Shown here one piece after another: positions 4,841 to 6,740 of a stretch of 6,740 nt of DNA. The notes beneath the pieces are model-generated. The model searched no databases. It saw only the letters and a program-made list of their open reading frames with translations, and was not told the origin of the DNA. This DNA is from Chloroflexota bacterium. Its GTDB lineage: Bacteria; Chloroflexota; Limnocylindria; P2-11E. Made by a program: the position numbers and the translations under genes. Every line of letters starts with the position of its first letter. Within the stretch, counting starts at the first letter, position 1. The stretch spans positions 1 to 6,740 of the forward strand of contig VBGU01000041.1 of NCBI GenBank assembly GCA_005881085.1, given 5' to 3'.

Positions 4841-6205
4841 CTAGAGGAATCGCAGAAGTATGGTGGCGAGGCCGAGGAACGACAGAAAGCTGCTGCAGTC
4901 GGTGATCGTCGTCAGCACGATCGACGACGACTGCGCGGGATCCTGGCCGGCCGCTTTCAGGATCAGCGGGATCGCCGCGCCGGAGATGCCGGCCATGACC
5001 ATCGCAAGGATCATCGCCGAGCCGATGACCACGGTGAGCCCGATCGACTGGCTCCAGATGAAGACGCCGACCATCGTCGTCGTGGCGACGGCGGTTCCGT
5101 TGAGCAGCCCGACGCCCGCCTCTTTCACGATGAGCCGCGGCCAGTGCGAGAGCCGGACCTCGCGGAGCGCGAGCCCGCGCATCGTTACGGCGAGCGCCTG
5201 CATGCCGCTGTTACCGGACTGCCCGGCGACGACCGGCAAGAGGATGGCGAGCGCCGTGAACTTGGCGATCGTGCCCTCGAATAGACCGACGGTGAACGCC
5301 GCGAGGAAGGCGGTGGCGAGGTTGATCTCGAGCCACGGCAACCGCTGCCGGACCGCGAACCTCACGCGAGAGAGAGCGCGCTCCTCTTTGCTCACACCGA
5401 CCATCGTCTGCATGCTCATCGTCGCTTCGGCCTCGGCGGCGGCCACCAGCGCGCGATAGCGGATGACCCCTACGAGACGCCGGTCGCTGTCGATGACCGG
5501 CAGCGTCGCGACGCGCTGCTCGGTGAGGTAGTTGACGATCTCCTCGCGCGTAGCGGTCGCGTGCACGCCGACGGGAGTTCCGCTGACGAGGTCCTTGAGC
5601 TTGGTATCCGGCGTTGCGGTCGCGATCTCGCCGAGCGGCACTGTGCCGACGAGACGGCCCGACGCGTCGGTGAGGTAGATCGCGCCCAGCTCCTTCTCCT
5701 TGAACGTCCGCATCTTGCGGAGCGCGTCGTCGACCGTCGTGTCTGGGGTGAACGCCGTGATGCGAGGGTCCATGAGCGCACCCGCCGTATCGAAGGGATA
5801 CGTGAGGAGCTCGCGCACTTCCGACGCGAACCGTCTCGGCAAACGGCTGAGCACGCCTTCGCGCTCGGTCGCCTCGAAGCTGGCGACGATCGGGGCGGCG
5901 CGCGCGGGATGCATCTGGCGGAGCGCGATCTTCGCCGCCTCCACCGGGAGATTGCGGAGCACGTCCGCCGCGACGCGCGGATTCAGACGCTCGAGGAGGT
6001 GGACGGCCTCTTCCGGCCCGGCGTCGTGGACGATGAGAGCGGTCTCGCGCGGCATGCGCTCGTCGAGGAAGCGCGCGACCTCGTCGGGGTGGTGGCGGAG
6101 GTACTCGGCGTTCAGGGCGCGGCGGGCCTCGAGCTCGGTGGGCTCCGCCGCCTCCGCGAGAGGGAGAGCCGCCTCGAGCGGGACCGACGCGATCGCTTCG
6201 CTCAC
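4841..6205 (-). CDS. mgtE: MgtE-type magnesium transporter
   Basis: 454 residues, the usual MgtE length. It is an inner-membrane Mg2+ channel gated by cytoplasmic Mg2+. Domains: MgtE N-terminal helical domain (about 33-138) ending in YPFDTAGALM (136-145), two CBS domains (about 146-203 and 205-262), a linking helix (around 263-288) and five membrane helices (about 292-453). The pore signature is PVVAGQSGNSGMQALAV (324-340). The last helix region has DPAQSSSI (422-429) and TTITD (432-436), whose Asp corresponds to the pore Mg2+-site Asp of characterised MgtE. The GQSGN/DPAQSSSI form differs from the common GMGGNAG version and I believe marks a known subgroup. The start is GTG at 6205, with no good Shine-Dalgarno; a -10-like GATACT ends 6 nt upstream. 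It follows the Rieske gene by 38 nt, too short for an Mg2+ riboswitch, and is followed by DUF2207. Confidence 0.95.
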   Translation of the reverse strand: MSEAIASVPLEAALPLAEAAEPTELEARRALNAEYLRHHPDEVARFLDERMPRETALIVHDAGPEEAVHLLERLNPRVAADVLRNLPVEAAKIALRQMHPARAAPIVASFEATEREGVLSRLPRRFASEVRELLTYPFDTAGALMDPRITAFTPDTTVDDALRKMRTFKEKELGAIYLTDASGRLVGTVPLGEIATATPDTKLKDLVSGTPVGVHATATREEIVNYLTEQRVATLPVIDSDRRLVGVIRYRALVAAAEAEATMSMQTMVGVSKEERALSRVRFAVRQRLPWLEINLATAFLAAFTVGLFEGTIAKFTALAILLPVVAGQSGNSGMQALAVTMRGLALREVRLSHWPRLIVKEAGVGLLNGTAVATTTMVGVFIWSQSIGLTVVIGSAMILAMVMAGISGAAIPLILKAAGQDPAQSSSIVLTTITDCSSFLSFLGLATILLRFL

Positions 6206-6211
6206 GCCCGC

Positions 6212-6217
6212 AGTATC
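6212..6217 (-). promoter_or_regulatory. Candidate -10 element directly before mgtE
   Basis: GATACT on the minus strand (four of six matches to TATAAT), 6 nt before the mgtE GTG, in the 38-nt gap after the Rieske gene. If used, mgtE mRNA would be leaderless and separable from Rieske transcription. No -35 seen. Confidence 0.25.
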
Positions 6218-6243
6218 ACGAAGAACCGAGCGCGAGGCGGGTT

Positions 6244-6740
6244 CTAACGGGTGTCCGTGCGGCGGACCTCGATCTTTCCTTCGGCTTCGCGGACCTCGAA
6301 ATGCGGCTGGTCGAAGACCGCGGGGCCACGTACGACGATTCCGTCACGAAGCCGGTACCGCGAACCGTGGCAGGGGCACTCGACCGTGTCGCCAACGATC
6401 TTCCCCTCCGAAAGGCTGCAGCCCTGATGGGCGCAGACGTCGTGGAGCGCGTCCAGGCCCTTGCCGCGCCGTACGACGACGAGCGTCTGGGCGCCCGCCT
6501 TCGCCTTCACCGGCTTGTCGGCCGGAAGGTCCGTGACGTCGAGCGCCGTCCACTTCGTCCCACCGCCCCGCCACGCGTGCCGATCGACCTGCGTCCCGAG
6601 GTTGTAGACGAGCTCGCCGCCGACGTACGCGCTCGTGATGACGATGAGGAAACCGATCACCGAAAGCCAGACCTCAGCCGGCGAAGGGATCGCGCCGAGG
6701 CGCATGACGAACGAGACGAGATAGAAGACGAGCGCGACGA
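6244..6740 (-). CDS. DUF2231-Rieske [2Fe-2S] fusion protein (N terminus cut by the right edge)
   Basis: The last 164 residues are visible and the frame is open to the edge. An in-frame ATG at 6705 is not the start, because hydrophobic coding sequence (VALVFYLVSFV) continues upstream. Two membrane helices (about residues 1-15 and 24-40 of the fragment) and GGELVYNLGTQVDR (41-54) match the end of a DUF2231 membrane domain. The Rieske domain follows: CAHQGC (102-107) and CPCHGSRY (121-128) give ligands C102, H104, C121, H124 with 16 residues between H104 and C121. C107 and C123 match the extra disulfide pair of bc-type Rieske proteins, and the Ser and Tyr after CHG, which tune the cluster, are also present. 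This suggests a membrane-tethered electron carrier of fairly high potential, with partner unknown. Stop TAG at 6244; mgtE follows after 38 nt. Confidence 0.93.
   Translation of the reverse strand, partial: VALVFYLVSFVMRLGAIPSPAEVWLSVIGFLIVITSAYVGGELVYNLGTQVDRHAWRGGGTKWTALDVTDLPADKPVKAKAGAQTLVVVRRGKGLDALHDVCAHQGCSLSEGKIVGDTVECPCHGSRYRLRDGIVVRGPAVFDQPHFEVREAEGKIEVRRTDTR

Noticed and set aside
3723..4844. Plus-strand open frame of 373 codons
   Set aside because: It is fully antisense to the DUF2207 gene, rich in Arg/Val/Asp from mirrored codons, and shows no recognisable domain.
6206..6243. Mg2+ riboswitch upstream of mgtE
   Set aside because: Only 38 nt separate mgtE from the Rieske stop, far too short for an M-box, and no such structure is visible.
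5561..6536. Long plus-strand open frames opposite mgtE and the Rieske gene
   Set aside because: These are mirror frames of well-identified minus-strand genes in high-GC DNA, with no protein motifs.
1..6740. Selenoprotein gene or SECIS element near selA
   Set aside because: Every recognised CDS ends normally for its family; I see no in-frame TGA inside a conserved domain and no convincing SECIS hairpin.
1..6740. Mobile element, integrase, CRISPR array or defence system, including at the tRNA-Val 3' end
   Set aside because: No transposase or integrase motifs, no spaced direct repeats, and no second copy of the tRNA 3' end was seen in the window.

Overview
The window is high-GC bacterial DNA with tightly packed genes, many GTG starts and few Shine-Dalgarno sites. 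The gene families (DUF4446, DUF2231-Rieske, DUF2207 with a poly-glycine tail, a YegS/DgkB-type lipid kinase and a short basic one-TM protein) are a mix I associate with uncultured Chloroflexota-type or neighbouring high-GC lineages. That placement is inference from gene content and no taxonomic marker is present.

Layout, left to right. (1) Positions 1-1972, minus strand: an operon transcribed leftwards, DUF4446 membrane protein -> diacylglycerol/lipid kinase -> selA. Both junctions are GTGA overlaps, where the GTG start of one gene shares bases with the TGA stop of the previous one. selA runs off the left edge, so the rest of the selenocysteine machinery (selB, selC) would most likely lie to the left. 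(2) Positions 1973-2012: a 40-bp divergent intergenic gap with a -10-like hexamer facing each way, each 9 nt from a start codon. (3) Positions 2013-2784, plus strand: a short basic protein with a C-terminal membrane helix, then a secreted DUF3465 protein. (4) Positions 2785-2979: mostly non-coding, with a weak candidate small minus-strand frame. (5) Positions 2980-3053, minus: tRNA-Val(CAC), with a -10-like TATCCT just upstream of it. (6) Positions 3081-6740, minus: a second leftward cluster, DUF2231-Rieske protein (cut by the right edge) -> mgtE Mg2+ transporter -> DUF2207 membrane protein, followed by a strong hairpin before the tRNA.

The genes look like ordinary chromosomal housekeeping and envelope functions: selenium incorporation, lipid phosphorylation, Mg2+ uptake and membrane redox. 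I see no mobile element, CRISPR array, phage gene or defence system. The points most worth a second look are the DUF2207 gene, whose clear signal peptide has no ATG/GTG/TTG start in frame; the membrane-domain/Rieske fusion with bc-type cluster residues; the coupling of selA to a lipid kinase; and the recurrent -10-like elements set very close to start codons, which suggest leaderless transcripts.
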